A DNA stretch of 64,000 bases from Atrichornis clamosus. Its lineage: Eukaryota > Chordata > Aves > Passeriformes > Menuridae. Where the stretch lies: positions 158,628 to 222,627 of the forward strand of contig WBMZ01010923.1 in assembly GCA_013400975.1 (NCBI GenBank). Direction: 5' to 3'. Both the position numbers and the translations under genes were made by a program. The notes under the pieces are model-generated. The model worked only from the letters and a program-made list of their open reading frames with translations, was not told the DNA's origin and did no database searches. Below, one piece after another: positions 37,661-50,509 of this stretch (its first letter is position 1; each line of letters starts with the position of its first letter).

Positions 37661-38681
37661 CAATAAGGACTAAATATTTAACCCCATGACTTGTATGTTA
37701 ATATTTGTGATTTCAATAATGAGCAGCATCCTGACTTGCCTAAGCTCTATCTTAGCTTTTTGTATGCTTAAAGGTAACAGAATTCTCAAATGCTATCTTG
37801 AAGGAAAGCTATGAAAACACAAATTATTTTTGAATTATTTTCTGGGTTAAAATAAATGTTCTGGAGCAGTACTTGCTTTTTCCTTTTCAATTCTTGCTTT
37901 AAACTTTCTCTCTGCCTATGTTGGTGAAGAAATTCACAAAACTTTCATGATTGGTACATGGGTGAAGTGTTCCAGATGGTAACATCAACTTGATTAAGAG
38001 AGAAAACCAAAAAAAAATTATTGCAAGTGCCAGGAGAAGGTTGGAAGAGTGCTCTGAGTCAATTGCAAAGTGATTTCCAGGATAGAGCATAAAAATTCCT
38101 TCTGTTCAGAAACATACATAGATAAGGAATAGGAATGAGGATTCCAGGGCACATGCCTTGGAAGTGAAGAGGGTTTATCTTAAAAAAATTGCGCAGTTTG
38201 TTTTAAAATGTTAAACCAGCTAGTATGACACAACGTTGCTCATGAAAATTAATTTTTTAAACTATTTTCTCTACTTTCTCTTTTTGAACTAGCAAGCATA
38301 TGGAATTTTTGACTGAAATGCTTTGAGCATCTGCAGTGTTTGAGATGGTTGTCTGAACTTGTTAGACATGTTCTGTAGACATACAATTGCTTCTCTTAGT
38401 TTTTCTTGAAAGCCATCACCAATTTTTTTAAAATCACCTTACAAATCTATAGAGCTGTGCAATTAAGTCACTCTTACACCACTTTAAATGAACAGTGAGT
38501 GGTGTCAGTGAAAAGAAATCCAAAATCCCCTCCAAAAGCAACTATTCTTTTCTTACTCTATGTAACCACAAATATTGATACTCTATACTTACAAACTGTT
38601 TATTTAGAAACAAAACAAAACACTCTGGATGATCTGTCATGACTTTTATTCCACTCGCCACAATTCTGATGGGTGTAAAAG
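37661..38681. other. Unique AT-rich spacer between two CR1 copies
   Basis: No gene, RNA or repeat recognised. Confidence 0.6.
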
Positions 38682-39663
38682 GATCATAGAGTCTTAGAAT
38701 CATAGAATGTCTTGGCTTGGAAGATACCTTAAAGATCATCTTGTTCCAACTTCCACACCATGGGCAAGGATACCTTCCACTATCCCAGGTTGCTCCATCC
38801 AACCTGGCCTTGAACACTGCCAAGGATGGGACATCCACAGCTTCTCTGGGCATCCTGTGCCAGGGCCTCACCACCCTCACAGCAAAGGATTTTTTCCTGA
38901 TATCTCTCTGTCGGTTTGAAGCCATTCTCCCTTGTCCTGTCATTCCAGGCCCTTGTCCATAGTCTCTCTCCATCTTTCCCGTAGCTCCCTTCAGGTGCTG
39001 GAAGGACACAATGAGGTCACCCCAAAGCTTCTCTTCTCCATGCTGAACAATCCCAGCTCCCCCAGCCTTTCCTCCCAGCAGAGCTGCTCCATCCCTCTGA
39101 TCACCTCGGTGCCTCCCCTGGCCTGGCTCCAGCAGCTCCATGTCCTTCCTGTGCTGGGCCCCAGGGCTGGATGCAGCTCTGCAGGTGGGGTCTCACCTGA
39201 GGGGGCAGAGGGGCAGAATCCCCTCCCTCCTATTCCTGCTGCCCACGGGGTTTGGGTGCAGCCCCGCACACGGGGGGCTCTGGGCTCCCAGCACACAGGG
39301 ATGGGCCATGTCCAGCTCTCACCCAGCAGCACCCCCGAGTCCTTCTCCCAGGGCTCTGGGTCTGTCCATGCCCAGCCTGGATTGGTACCAGGGGTTGCCC
39401 TGGCCCAGGTTCAGCCCCTTGGTCTTGGTCTTGTTAAACCTCATGAGATTCCCAAGGGCCACTTCTTGATCTTGTCCAGGTCCCTGTGGATGGCCCTGTC
39501 CTTCAGGAGTGTCACCACACCCTCAGCTTGGTGTCATCTGCGAATCTGCTGAGGGTGCACCCAATTCCTTTGTCATTACTGAAGATATTAAATAACACTG
39601 GTCCCATACAGACCTCGGAGGGACACCAGTGGTCACTGAGCCATTGACCACCAGCCCTGTGGT
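38682..39663 (-). mobile_element. CR1 LINE, about 980 bp, from reverse-transcriptase core to 3' end
   Basis: The longest continuous CR1 here. The 3' terminal repeat is at 38682-38707, followed leftward-to-rightward by the whole 3' UTR and the C-terminal coding part: CTTCTCTTCTCCATGCTGAA, GGATGCAGCTCTGCAGGTGG, GTCCAGGTCCCTGTGGATGG, TTGGTGTCATCTGCGAATCT and a TGAAGATATTAAATAACACT block. The 199-codon minus frame (38542-39141), the 206-codon plus frame (38932-39552) and smaller ones are CR1 readings out of frame or antisense, not genes. GC content far exceeds the flanks, as is normal for CR1. Confidence 0.96.
39512..39663 (-). pseudogene. CR1 ORF2 reverse-transcriptase active-site remnant
   Basis: The minus frame reads GPVLFNIFSNDKGIGCTLSR then FADDTKL. 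GPxLFNIFxND and FADD are the palm-domain motifs of CR1 reverse transcriptase, with the two metal-binding aspartates still present. Coding similarity stops at about 39663. The upstream domains are missing and the frame beyond the FADDTKL end is disrupted, so no enzyme can be made. The frame continues 5' (right) into unrelated sequence. Confidence 0.8.
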
Positions 39664-42134
39664 ACATAATACAAAGGAAAACCCCTGGAAAGAAAAACAA
39701 GCAAGTTTGGCAGGACCATTTGAGGTAATACTGGGAGTAAGGTTGTACATGCTGCATTGGCAGATGAAAAGTCAGGGAAGATGAATTAGTGCTTGGTGTT
39801 CTCAGAAGTGGCGAGTGACTAATGCAAAGCAGAGTTTTGGAAAACGGGATATCTGTCTTCCTGTCACATGGGATTTCCATGAGATCTATCTGCTACTATG
39901 TGAGTAGAGTATACGAAATGATGTTAAATCTTACCTCAGAGACATGGTATTTTAAACGTTGCTCTAAATACCTCTAAAGAATTTTCCCTAATGGAAGTAA
40001 ATGAGAGATTAAATTGTTGTTCCTTGCCAACTTTCTCAGGAAAATTTGTCATTATTTTATTGTTTCTTAGATGCAAGTGTTGATCTGATTCTTTTACAAG
40101 AAAAACAAAAAAAGAATGAAAAACTTTAGTACTGGAAAACATTGACATAATCTGAAAATCATAGTGTAAGAATGAAAAGGAAGAAAACAGGAGAGTCTTA
40201 CTTAGTGAGAAAAGGTTAAAGAAATTTGGGAAAACAAAAAGGAAAAATGCAGGGGCATAAGTGTGACATGGAAATTGAAAAAAACCCCAAATATTTAGTA
40301 AACACAAATTTAGTTATTGGCTTCTAACTAATTAAAGTTTAATCACTGCTTATTTTCTGCTTTTATATTTGCCATAACAGAATCAGAGATGGCCGTTATT
40401 GACATTCTGTGGCATTACAGACTCATTGAGATAAACTCTGAGGATTTGTGTTTACAGCTCTGTCCCTTCACGTTATCGTACAGTTTGAAGTGGAAATGCC
40501 ATTAGATCTGCAGCTCTTCATTAGCTTCAGCTATGGTCACCTCCTTAAACAAAGACCTTGTATTATGCCCTTGTGTCTTCCCTAAACCTGGAAACCTGGA
40601 AATAAATTGTTAGCAATTAAAGTCAAGTAAGTGGTTACCATTTTCAAAAAAGATTCTCAGCCCTGACTACCTGCAAGGTTTCACAGGAGCAATATGAGAG
40701 TGGGGCCCGTGGTCAAAACTCAGTTCTCTCAGCCCAAAATGAACTTCTCTGGGGTTATTCACTTCTTAAGAAGGTGCATGGATACATAATTTTGTAAAAC
40801 TAGAGTTTAGTTCATGAATATTTTGAAAGCTGTATGAGGCTAACCCTCATGTGCTCATTTAAAATATTTTTACATGTCTTTTTTTTTTTTTAATAGGTAG
40901 TTTATGACTAAATTGTGTAGTTGGTTATTGACATCACTTAACACTATTACAATGTTTTTGGTAACAAGTTGACCTAAGATGTCTTGTTTCCACACTTATT
41001 TAGTTTATGCAGTTTGTCTGAGGCTGCTTATGACTGCAAAAATGTCATTGCTTTAGACCACCACCCAGGCAATAAATGCAAGTGTATAAAGTAAGAAAGA
41101 AATTAACCTACTTATTAGTGAGATAATTGTTTTCCTCTGCTTGGGATGTTTTACTCTGGGAAAGACATTTTCAATATTATTGCATATTTCATTGTGTTCA
41201 TTTGACGCAAATTGGATGAGAAAGAGTACTTTTTTTTTTTACATGGCAGTTTTCTATAATCTTTTGTACATGCCAGGTGCACAGATTTCCAACTAGTCTG
41301 GAGGTTTATTTGAAGAAATAGAAGTAAGGAAGTAATTTTCTAGGAGGACTTAAGGCCTCCAGAAATTACAAACTGTATGTGCTAGTCTGGAACTGCAATT
41401 AAGACAAGCATTAATTTTAAAGGGAATGTTGAGTCACAAGGATGAGCCGCCTCCTCAAGTGCATTTTGAATCAAAATACACAGTTTGGGGCAGTATCCAG
41501 CAGTTGTGAAGATAATAATTGCAGTTTATTTGGAATAAAAGAGTCAATGGAAAATCAAAGAAGTTCCTATGCTAAAGATTTCAAAACACTGATTGCTTTG
41601 CAAGGTTTAAGGTTAGCTGAATTCTCCAGGGTCAGAAAATGTAAGAGAGATATACAATAAAAAGTGAAAAGAATGAGAATTATATCTTACCTTGGACTAT
41701 CTGTCTAATGTCTATTTAATATTTATGCTGTTATTTCACTTTAATATTTTCTTTCTTAGGCAATAAACAGAAAGGGAAATGGGAATATGCTGGGTGGGGA
41801 GAGGAAATTAAGTATCCTATTAATGAATTCCAAGAACCTGATGTATAAATTTCAGGTGTCATAATTATGCTATCCTTTAGACTTTCCTACCACAGGTATA
41901 AATAGGAAAGGTGTAGCTACTGGAGAGTAAGCATTTATATCAACAATAATTTGATCTTTAATTTGTTAGCTGTCTTAAGAGAAATATTATCCATGTCTGA
42001 CTGAACAATCATTTCCTATTTATCGATACTGTGGCAAATTACATATTTTCAGGCGCTCCAAATTCTGCACATAATATCTTAGATATGTACAACGGCCAAT
42101 TTGGCATAGACATTGCATGGTTCAACCTTTCATG
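39664..42134. other. Unique AT-rich sequence, no supported gene
   Basis: A 123-codon minus frame (39936-40307) is Phe/Leu-rich and compositional. Nothing else recognised. Confidence 0.5.
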
Positions 42135-43100
42135 GAAAAGGTACCTTAAGTGAGACTATGTAGCACCCTGTCTAGTCACATCCTGAAAATCTTCAGTGAT
42201 AGGAACTCTACAACATCCTTGGGCAGATTGTTCCAGTGATCGACTGTTCTTACTGCAAAAAAATCTTATATCAAGATGATATCAGGATGCACTGTCATGG
42301 TGCAATCTGCACCACTTGTCCTTTTTTTTCCCCCATGTGATTCCTGGTGAAGAGAGAGCCTTCACCCTCTTTGAAGCCACTCCTGAAGTAGTGGAATACT
42401 GTGATAAGGTCCCTCCTGAGAAAAGGAGAACATATTTAATGTGTTCAGTCTTTATATATAGGTGTCTTCTCCAGCCCTTTGACCATCTTCATGGCTCTCC
42501 TTTGGACCAACTCCAGCCTGTTCTCATCCCTTTTGAGCTGTGGGGACTGGACCTGGACACAGTGCTCCAGGTGTGACCTGACGAGTGCTGAGTGGAGTGG
42601 GATCATCCCATCTCTATCTCTGCCGGCAACACCCCTGTGAATTCAGCCCTGGACATGTTTCACCTTTGTGGCTTCAGCGGTGCTCTGCTGACTCATCTGC
42701 GGCTTGGATTGAACCTCCAGGCAGCCCCTTTCTCTTCCAGCCTTTCTGGGTCTCCCAGTAAGGTCTCTCTCCCTTCTGAAACGTCCACCTCATCCCTCAG
42801 TTCAACATCATCAGCCAGCTTGGTGGGAATGCTCTCAGTCCCATCATGACAATGATTTATGAAGACGTTAAACATCATGGAGCCCAGTATTGATCCCTGA
42901 GGGATCACATTTGTGACAGGTTGCCGGCCTGAGCAAAAGCCAGTGACCACCACTCTCTGAGCACAATGTCACCCACCTTCCTCCTCCTCTCCCAGACTGT
43001 CAATCCAGTCCGAATCTTGTGAGTTTGACTAAGAGCAGGCTGTGGGAAACAGTACCAAAACCTCTGCTAAAGCAGCAGTAACTTCTGTAAGGCACAAGTA
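42135..43100 (-). mobile_element. Old CR1 LINE, about 960 bp
   Basis: A diverged minus-strand copy. Clear blocks are GGCAGATTGTTCCAGTG, TGGACCAACTCCAGCCTGTT, CTCCAGGTGTGACCTGACGA, TCAGCCAGCTTGGTGGGAAT, ACCACCACTCTCTGAGCACA, and CAGGCTGTGGGAAACAGTAC with AAAACCTCTGCTAAAG near 43041-43072. It extends further into the reverse-transcriptase domain than the copy at 38682. The terminal repeat is not recognisable, so the 3' end has decayed or is lost. Confidence 0.85.
42693..42953 (-). pseudogene. CR1 ORF2 reverse-transcriptase palm remnant
   Basis: An 86-codon minus frame keeps the order of palm motifs: VTNVIPQGSILGSMMFNVFI with the PQGSxLG and FNxFIN motifs, then LADDVEL, where other CR1 copies have FADDTKL, and then DPERLEEKGAAWRFNPSR, equivalent to the (D)LxRLExWA..FN region. 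The catalytic aspartate pair remains. The first position of the FADD motif is changed and the frame ends on both sides. It is surprisingly open for so diverged a copy, but 86 codons is within chance. Confidence 0.75.
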
Positions 43101-43871
43101 ACATTTCTGCTACAGTCTGCTGATTTATGGGATACCATTAAATTTGCACTCCTAAAGTAACTATACTCATTTTATTTTCTGACATTATAAATTATGGTTC
43201 TTCTCCCGTTCTCAGTTATTAGATAGCTGTAGCAGCTAAACTGGACTCAACCTAAAATTAAGTAGAACTACTGAATGATTTCTGCAAATCTTTTGATCTG
43301 TCCATCAAAGAAATGCTCAGCTGTCATCAAGATTTAAGCAAATAAATATTTTAATTCTTTAGGCCTTCAAATTGCTGCTGATGAAAGCGGCCAATGTGAG
43401 GAGCAGATTTTAGAAGGTATTCTGAGGAGATAAAAATCCCGCAGCCCTTGTCTCAAGAAGAAGGAGTGTGTTTTCATTCATGAGCTGACTGAAGTAATTA
43501 GGAAGGAATACACTGCTCAGTGAAGCGTGCTGCTCGGAGTTAATGGCCTACAGAAAGAGGAGCAGCCATCTAGGAGGCAGTGAATTCCTGCTGCAGAGCT
43601 GTGGGGAGGGCTGCCCGTGCACAGATGGGTGGGTGACACTAAATCATCAATAAGCTCTGATGAAGAGGCACAGGAATGCTGACTGCTGTTGCATCCCTCA
43701 AAAGATACACAGCACTGAGGGCTAAGTGCCTTCAGCTCCCCCAAAGAAACCCCCAGATGTAGCTCACTCTCACATGTCCTGAAGGCATTTGACTTTTTGT
43801 GAATGGTGCACTGATTATACATTCCATGTGAAAAATCCCATCTTTCCAAACTGTTTTCTGATAACCTTAGC
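43101..43871. other. Spacer of moderate GC between two CR1 copies, no supported gene
   Basis: A 118-codon minus frame (43517-43873) is Ser/Cys/His-rich and matches nothing I know. The plus strand has several GCTCTGATGA or CTGCTGCAG-like motifs but no convincing exon pair. It may be conserved noncoding DNA or an unrecognised repeat. Confidence 0.4.
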
Positions 43872-44195
43872 ATTATGGAATTATGTAATTGATTTGGAGG
43901 GAACAGTTAAATGACATATAGGACAGCCTGTTCAAGCGTTTGACCACCTTCACTGTAAAAAATTCTTCCTTATAACTAGTGTAGATCTACCATTTTTTAG
44001 TTTAAAACCATTACCCCCATTCTGTAACTGCAGTGCCTTCTAAATTTTTGTCCTCATCTTTCATATAAGTCCCCCTTAACCATTGAAATGCTGCAATAAA
44101 GTCTCCCTGGAGCCCTTTCTTCTCCAGGTTGAACAATCCCAATTTTCTCAGACTTTTTTTCATAGGAGAACCTGTTTTCATAGGAGAGAAGGCCT
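43872..44195 (-). mobile_element. Old CR1 3' region
   Basis: Minus-strand CR1: a worn terminal block ATGGAATTATGTAATTGATT, then CTTCACTGTAAAAAATTCTT, CCTTATAACTAGTGTAGATC, TAGTTTAAAACCATTACCCC, CTGCAATAAAGTCTCCCTGG and CTTTCTTCTCCAGGTTGAAC. It ends in a local tandem duplication (see 44157-44188). Confidence 0.9.
44157..44188. repeat. 18-bp tandem duplication inside CR1
   Basis: TTTTCATAGGAGAACCTG followed at once by TTTTCATAGGAGAG. The CR1 consensus has a single CTCATAGGAGAG, so the duplication arose after insertion. Confidence 0.85.
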
Positions 44196-47100
44196 TCCAC
44201 TGGGATAACTTCTGTTATTAAAGCCATAAAGGCGATATGGAGGGGGTAAAAATACAGCTCTCTGCTGCTTGAGTGCAGCAATCTTTTTAACTACCCCTTT
44301 TGCCAAGATGCTATTAGGCTGAAAGAATAGGGACTCATTCTGCACAATTTCAAGAATCCATCTACATTTTCAAGCAGAAGCCCCTCATGTGACTTTTTAA
44401 ATAAAAATGAAACCCTCTAATTCATCACTTAACTTGTATTCAGCGATGACACCCAAAAGCATGAAAGACACAAAGGTTATAACTGTGGGGAAAACTTGAC
44501 ACTATTTCCCCCTCTCATTTAAGCTCGATTATTTTTTTCTATCACTCAACTAGAAATGATGCTTTATTAAGTAATAGTTGGGAATCTTTCTCCTAGTAGG
44601 GTTCTCTGTGCTGTAAAGACAAAGGTAAGCACGGGCAGATATTTCTTTTCATGGCAACATGGTTAAAAAGATGTTTCCCTTGATCCGGTAGTCCCTGATG
44701 CTGTCCCTGAGAGGAAGATGGCTGAGGGATATCTTCTTTTTTTGCAAACATTAACTGGTTTTAATACAGCATAATCAGAGAACAACAGCTAAGGTCTCCA
44801 TTTGCTTTTGACAGAGCAAAGACTTTTAGCCAGGTTTTAAGAGGAGGGACCAATTACGTGATCAGAGCTGATTCTGGTAGACTCCTCACAGCTTAAAAGA
44901 GCTCAAGAATTAGAATACTCTGAGGGGTTTCACTCTGGCCAGCTGCTTAACACATCTGAAATACTGAAATATTTCCTAAGCCAAAGGGAGATTTGAAAAT
45001 CCAGCCTTATGTTTAGGACACACTCAGCTAGTCTGGATATTTAATCACCAATGAAAAGCTGACAGACAGAACCTAGATGAGAACCTGACGTGAAATCAAA
45101 TATGCCCTTGAAAATGAGCTCAGAGTCTATACCATTCCAGATTTGATTAACACTCCTTTTGCAAGGTCAGAATTAAATTTCTTTTTCTGTGCAAGGTAAT
45201 AGGAATTGCATCAAACTACTACTAAAGTTTTCTTAACCCAAACTATTTTATTTTTCCCCCTTTTGGATCAAATCTATTTGTGTCTTGTCTGAGAAATATT
45301 TAGTTTTAGAATGTTTAGACCATAGAAGTCTGAACCCTGAAAATATATTCCTAGAATATCCTATACTCATCTATATAGGTAGGAAATGTCATGTCATAGC
45401 CTCTTAACCTGAGAAATAATTTAAATTGAGTTTTGAACCGTCAATTAAATAAAGATAGCAGCACCATCTTTAACAGGAAGTATTATTCTCTTGAGAAGGG
45501 TATTTTTGTATCTAAATGTTCTTCCGCTACAAACTTTACTTGTTGAAACTTCTCATTGATTTTTAACTCAGCTGAATATTTGGATTCTACATTCTTAACC
45601 AGAAAAAAATCCTCCATTTCTGATGAACCTGTAAAGAAAAGCTTTGCATAGAGGAATCACAGTGTTATCCAGCATATATGCTATTTAATGAAATGGTTCA
45701 CTCAGTGTTTTGTCTTTTTGAGGATCTTCAGGTGTTAATTAAATAATCTTCTGAAGTTTCCTGAGAAGATAATGAACAGTTTTATGCCACTTTATAGATT
45801 GAAAGAGTAAAGAGGCTTATATGGCAAACTCTGTGCAGTCATAGCAGAGAAGTATATTTAGGGGGAAAAAAGTAATTAAAACCAAAATATTATGTTGTTT
45901 TTTATTTGCTAAAATGTATTATTTTATATTATATTCTTCCTTTATTATCTTAAGCTCTGTGTGTATTCTTAAAATTTTTCTTGGACCTGAATTGGTTTGG
46001 AATTTCACATTGTAAGCATTTGTTGGTTTCATTGTAAGATTTTAAAAAGTTTGCTACAGATGGGATACTATAAAAGTACACCCGAGTATAATATTACCTG
46101 ATTGCAGAAAACTGCGTCTTGAACACTTCCCGTCTTTAAGAAGAGGGGGAAAAAATTATTGCACTGATCTAATTGAGGCCAGAGAAGAGAGGGGTGAGAA
46201 TGTGAGAGAGCGAGAGCCCTGCAGACGTGGAGGTCAGTGAAGGAGGAGGAAGGGGAGGTGCTGGATCCCCTCCAACCTCGCCCAACCTGTGACTCCGAGA
46301 TTTTTGAGAATACATTTTGTGTAGGAATGAAAGGATGGGCAAACACAAATGTGGTCCAACACCCGTGGAAACAGGAGGTTAAAATCTACCCGGCCCTGGC
46401 TTTACTGGGAGCTATTTACCTTCACAGTGCTGGCTTGGGACTGACCTGGGGCCATCATGGATACAATTCATAACCAAGTCAGGTTCTACTTTTCATAAAG
46501 TTACTTATATGTTGCTCCTTTTTGTTGTCTTCTTCTTCTTGTGTTCTTATTTGGATTACGATTAAAACAGATGGGTTTTGGCTATTTGAAATGACCGTTA
46601 TTTACTAACAATAATTAGAATAAATGACACTGAAAATTTATGTGATGGGAATACAGAATGCCACGACCAAAAATAGATGTAGCTAAAAAGCTTCAAGGCT
46701 CAGCTTTTACACTGAAGTGAAGGTAAGGCATAGGTGTCCAGCTTTGTAATAATAAGCAACAATAAAAAGAAAATAATATACTTTATCATTACTTCGGAAA
46801 GGATATTTGACTTCTTATCAATGCCATGAAATGAACTCTGTATTATTAACATCTGATAGCCTGTCCACATCCAGTGAACCAGTTTTCTCTGTGTACTTTA
46901 GACATGTGAATAAGGCCCAGTGAAGAAGCCCAGTACAAACAGTGAAAATGTTCTGTGAGAAGTCAAGGTTTTAGTAAATATTAGAAATTTTATTGTTCTT
47001 TTCCCAGTTCATTTTTCACAGCTCTTAATTTAGCCTCTTCTTTAACTGATCTATTTGTCATGAAATTCAGTGTTAGCAGTTAGCCAAATAATCCAGGTAA

Positions 47101-50100
47101 GAGGATTTCATACTGAAATAATTCTTCTGCTTTCTACACTAATAAAATCAACCCGAGAATTTAATTTTCTTTTTATTTTTATGTCAGCTGACTTCAGAAA
47201 AAAGAAAATATTTCATGTTCTGAAACTGAAAATTGGAATATTAAGGGAGACTGGAGACTGAACATAAACAGAAAGACATTTAAAAACAGATTTAAACATC
47301 AGCTAAGAGTATTTTTCTCTTTATAAAGATAAATTATATGTATGGTTATGATATAGCAATGTAGCAGTTATAAAAAATTCAGCTTTAGCTAATTTATAAT
47401 CCAATCATATAAAAACCTTATGCATCTTAGCATGCCAACATAGAGAGGAACTCCATTATGTATTGTATAAAAAAATTATAGAAACTTAATTCTTCTGCAA
47501 CTGACTTGACTTTCATACAGCAATATTAAATCTTCATGAAAATGTAGATTTCACTGGTAATTATGCCACAGACATCACATAGAATGTTTACAGTTTGAAG
47601 CCCACACCTGTGATTGATATTGCTGTGCTGTGGTCTGAAGAATCAGTGCAGACCCCAGTGATGTCAAATATTGCTGAGCTGTAAATAAACTCTCATGAAT
47701 GTAAAAGGCAACAGGTTTAAAGAAGTAGAGTTACTTTAAAATATGCAGGTAATTTTTCCTATGTTAAGTGTTGTGTGAACCTCTCTTCTGTAGATTTTAC
47801 ACATATAGACATCCTTAAATAAGTTTTCTTTTTCATTGAAATTTTCGTTAATCTGGATTTTAAGAAATAGTTTGCTGAAGGCGGCAACACTGAAGTTACA
47901 GTTCTCCACCTGTCAATTTTTTTTCATCTTACCCAGGAAACAAATCATAATAATTTTTACATTTCTTCTTACTCAGGACTATTTCAACCTATATATCATT
48001 AATAAATTGCAATTGTAAAGGCTTTTTTTTGGTTTTTTGCTTTTTAAAAAGCCTGTTATACCCTGAACAGCAATTATTTAAAATTTCTCATAAATCTTAT
48101 GCAATAAACCACCATGTTCAAGAATGCTAGAACCAAGAATAAATAAATCAAGTTTCTCTCTGGGCCTTGTGATAAGGTAGGAACAAAATGAGAAGTAAAG
48201 AAATTAGTATTTTAAATAAGAATATTGATCATTAATATTGTAATTAATATTATAAACCCTTCTCTTTTAAGATGCTGTTTCAGTTCCCACCAGCACAGTC
48301 TCTTAAGGGCTGTTTCTGTACTTGAAATTAATCACTGAGGTTTTATGAAGGCCTTCAAAATTGAAACTGGAAGCAAGGTCTCCTTCCTAACTGATTAGAT
48401 TGATCTCTTCTGTAATCTGTTTGTCCTTTCTGGTTCAATGAACCATTAACTCCTTTATGCAAAGTGAATTAGGACAGGAGTAATGACACCTTGCTATAAG
48501 AGTCTATAACCTGCTGCCCAGGGCATCCGTACATGGGTAGTTTTCAATAATCTTCTCAGGTGGCAGGAGTGGTGAAGAGGGAGGAATAAAACTCCTTGGT
48601 GTGTATTCAGCAATTGATTTCTCAAATGAGATGGGATTGAGGAGGTGGTAAAGTGTGAAAAGGGAAGGAGCACAACTTCTTTTCTTAGTGCTGTACTTTA
48701 AGGCGAGGTGTTACTTGTGTTACATTTGTTACCTTTTTACTTTTATTAGGGTTAAACATCTGAATGTAAATATATGCATATTTTAATTGTATGTGGTGTT
48801 TGTTATTAACAACAAATTTGACAAGTTTTTAATAGTTTTTAACAAGTTTTTAACAGTTCTTTGTGTTTTCAACACTGCATTTCAAATATAGAGGGAAGGT
48901 TTTGATAGGAGGGGAGGAAAAGAAGGAAAAGGGCTGTAAGGAAGGAGATTGGTCTGTAATCTGGCTCACTCAGATTGCTCGTGACACAGTTCCATTAAAG
49001 ATTAGTGTATCCCAGAGAGTTCAGGGGTGCTGTGTTTTGCACAACACCCTAGGAAAAAAATGGAAATGTTTGGTTCAGAAGAGGACTCTTGGATTTTTAT
49101 ATGAACAAAACAAAGCATGCCCTGTGTGAACATGACTCATAGAAAAAATACACCTTTTCCTGTCCCTTGACTTAAAGGTATACAAATTTCTAGTTAAACA
49201 ATGGGTCAAGATGCCAAACCTTGGGGAATAAACTGGATGTTTATAATATTAATAAGCATTTGATTTTCTCCAATAGGAGTAGAGGTAAAGGAATATGTGA
49301 GGCAACATCAACTTCTGATACCTTCTTCAGGGTATGGTTGTTTTGGGTTTATTTTTTCTTCTTTTTCTTTTTTTTTAATTCAGAAATTTTGGTACAAAAT
49401 GACCATGAAATGAATATAAAATAATTGTTTCAACATCAAGTCAGCTGATAGTTAAGAAATTCTGAAATTGTGCATTGATGGGCATGAATGCAACTCTTGT
49501 CCTGTATTCTCTGCATTTTGTTTCCTTTCTGCTTATACGCTACCAAAATGTGTCCAATGATAAGGAATAGACATAATATTTTTATCTCAAAATAATAGGA
49601 ACTTTTTTTTTGTTTTCTGCCACCACCATTTATTTTTCCCTCCTTTTAGAGATGTGTAAGTTCAGAGAAAATAAACTCTCTTGCAGACATAATCCACTGA
49701 AATTATTTGAAAAGGATATCTCTGGAAAGTAGAGAACATATTTTGAAATAAAACAAGAAAGCTTATATTTGTTACCATGTCATTTGTATGTGAGTGTGCA
49801 ATTCTACTCCATCAGAGAATTTATCTCTATATTAGGCAAATTAAACAAAAATTAGTTACAATTGTTTTTTTCCTGGAGTCAATATTATCCCCACATATTT
49901 TACTCTGAGGGGTTTTTTTTTGGTTTGGTTGTTTTTCATTAGTATTATCTTCCAATCTGTCCAACAGCAATAAAAAAAATAAAACACAGTTGAGATATTG
50001 ATGTGTAAACCCTTTTTTATTATCCTACACATTGAAATATTCTCAGCACCTCACAGTTTTTATTGTGTCTCAAATCCTTATGCATGTATGGCAAGTTTTT

Positions 50101-50419
50101 TTATTACACTTTTCTTTCTACTGCACCTGCTGTGGGTATTATAAGACATATTTTTCAATCAGATTGATCAAAGTGTGTTCAGAATATAAGTGTATTTCCT
50201 TACAAATTGAAGATCTCCTCTTTATAAAAAAGATGGAATATGTACTTTTTTCTTTCAGTACATGTCCTTCCTTCCCAGTTTCATTTTCACATAATTCATC
50301 CTGATGACGAAAGGAAAGCAGCACAGTCTTCGTGGAGTTTTTTTCCTTCAGATAATTCTTTCTCTTTTTTCCATCCTTTAGAGTTTCAGAATGCGTGGGG
50401 GGTATTTCAGGTTGCTAGA
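44196..50419. other. Six kilobases of mostly AT-rich unique sequence, no supported gene
   Basis: A GC-richer spot at about 46195-46480 carries chance frames of 78 and 92 codons on opposite strands. A candidate micro-exon near 44596-44623 is not convincing. Simple T-rich runs lie at 49345-49375 and 49905-49935. Confidence 0.5.
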
Positions 50420-50509
50420 AAACTGGATCTTTGCCCATGGCAAGAGGGTTGGAACTAAATGATTTTTAAGGTCCCTTCCAGCACAAATAATTCCTATGAT
50501 TCTGTGATT
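50420..50509 (+). mobile_element. CR1 3' terminal fragment, about 90 bp
   Basis: TTTGCCCATGGCAAGAGGGT, then TGGAACTAAATGATTTTTAA, GGTCCCTTCCAGC and CCTATGATTCTGTGATT. This is the last 90 bases of CR1 on the plus strand. Confidence 0.92.

Noticed and set aside
38542..39141. 199-codon open frame on the minus strand
   Set aside because: It reads through the CR1 3' region in a non-coding frame and ends in AT-rich flank; no protein family.
38932..39552. 206-codon open frame on the plus strand, the longest in the window
   Set aside because: It is the antisense of a clear minus-strand CR1; GC-rich CR1 DNA leaves long open antisense frames.
44596..44623. 28-nt micro-exon between CTTTCTCCTAG and AAAG|GTAAGC
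   Set aside because: Very short, not a multiple of three and without supporting context; chance pairing of sites is likelier.
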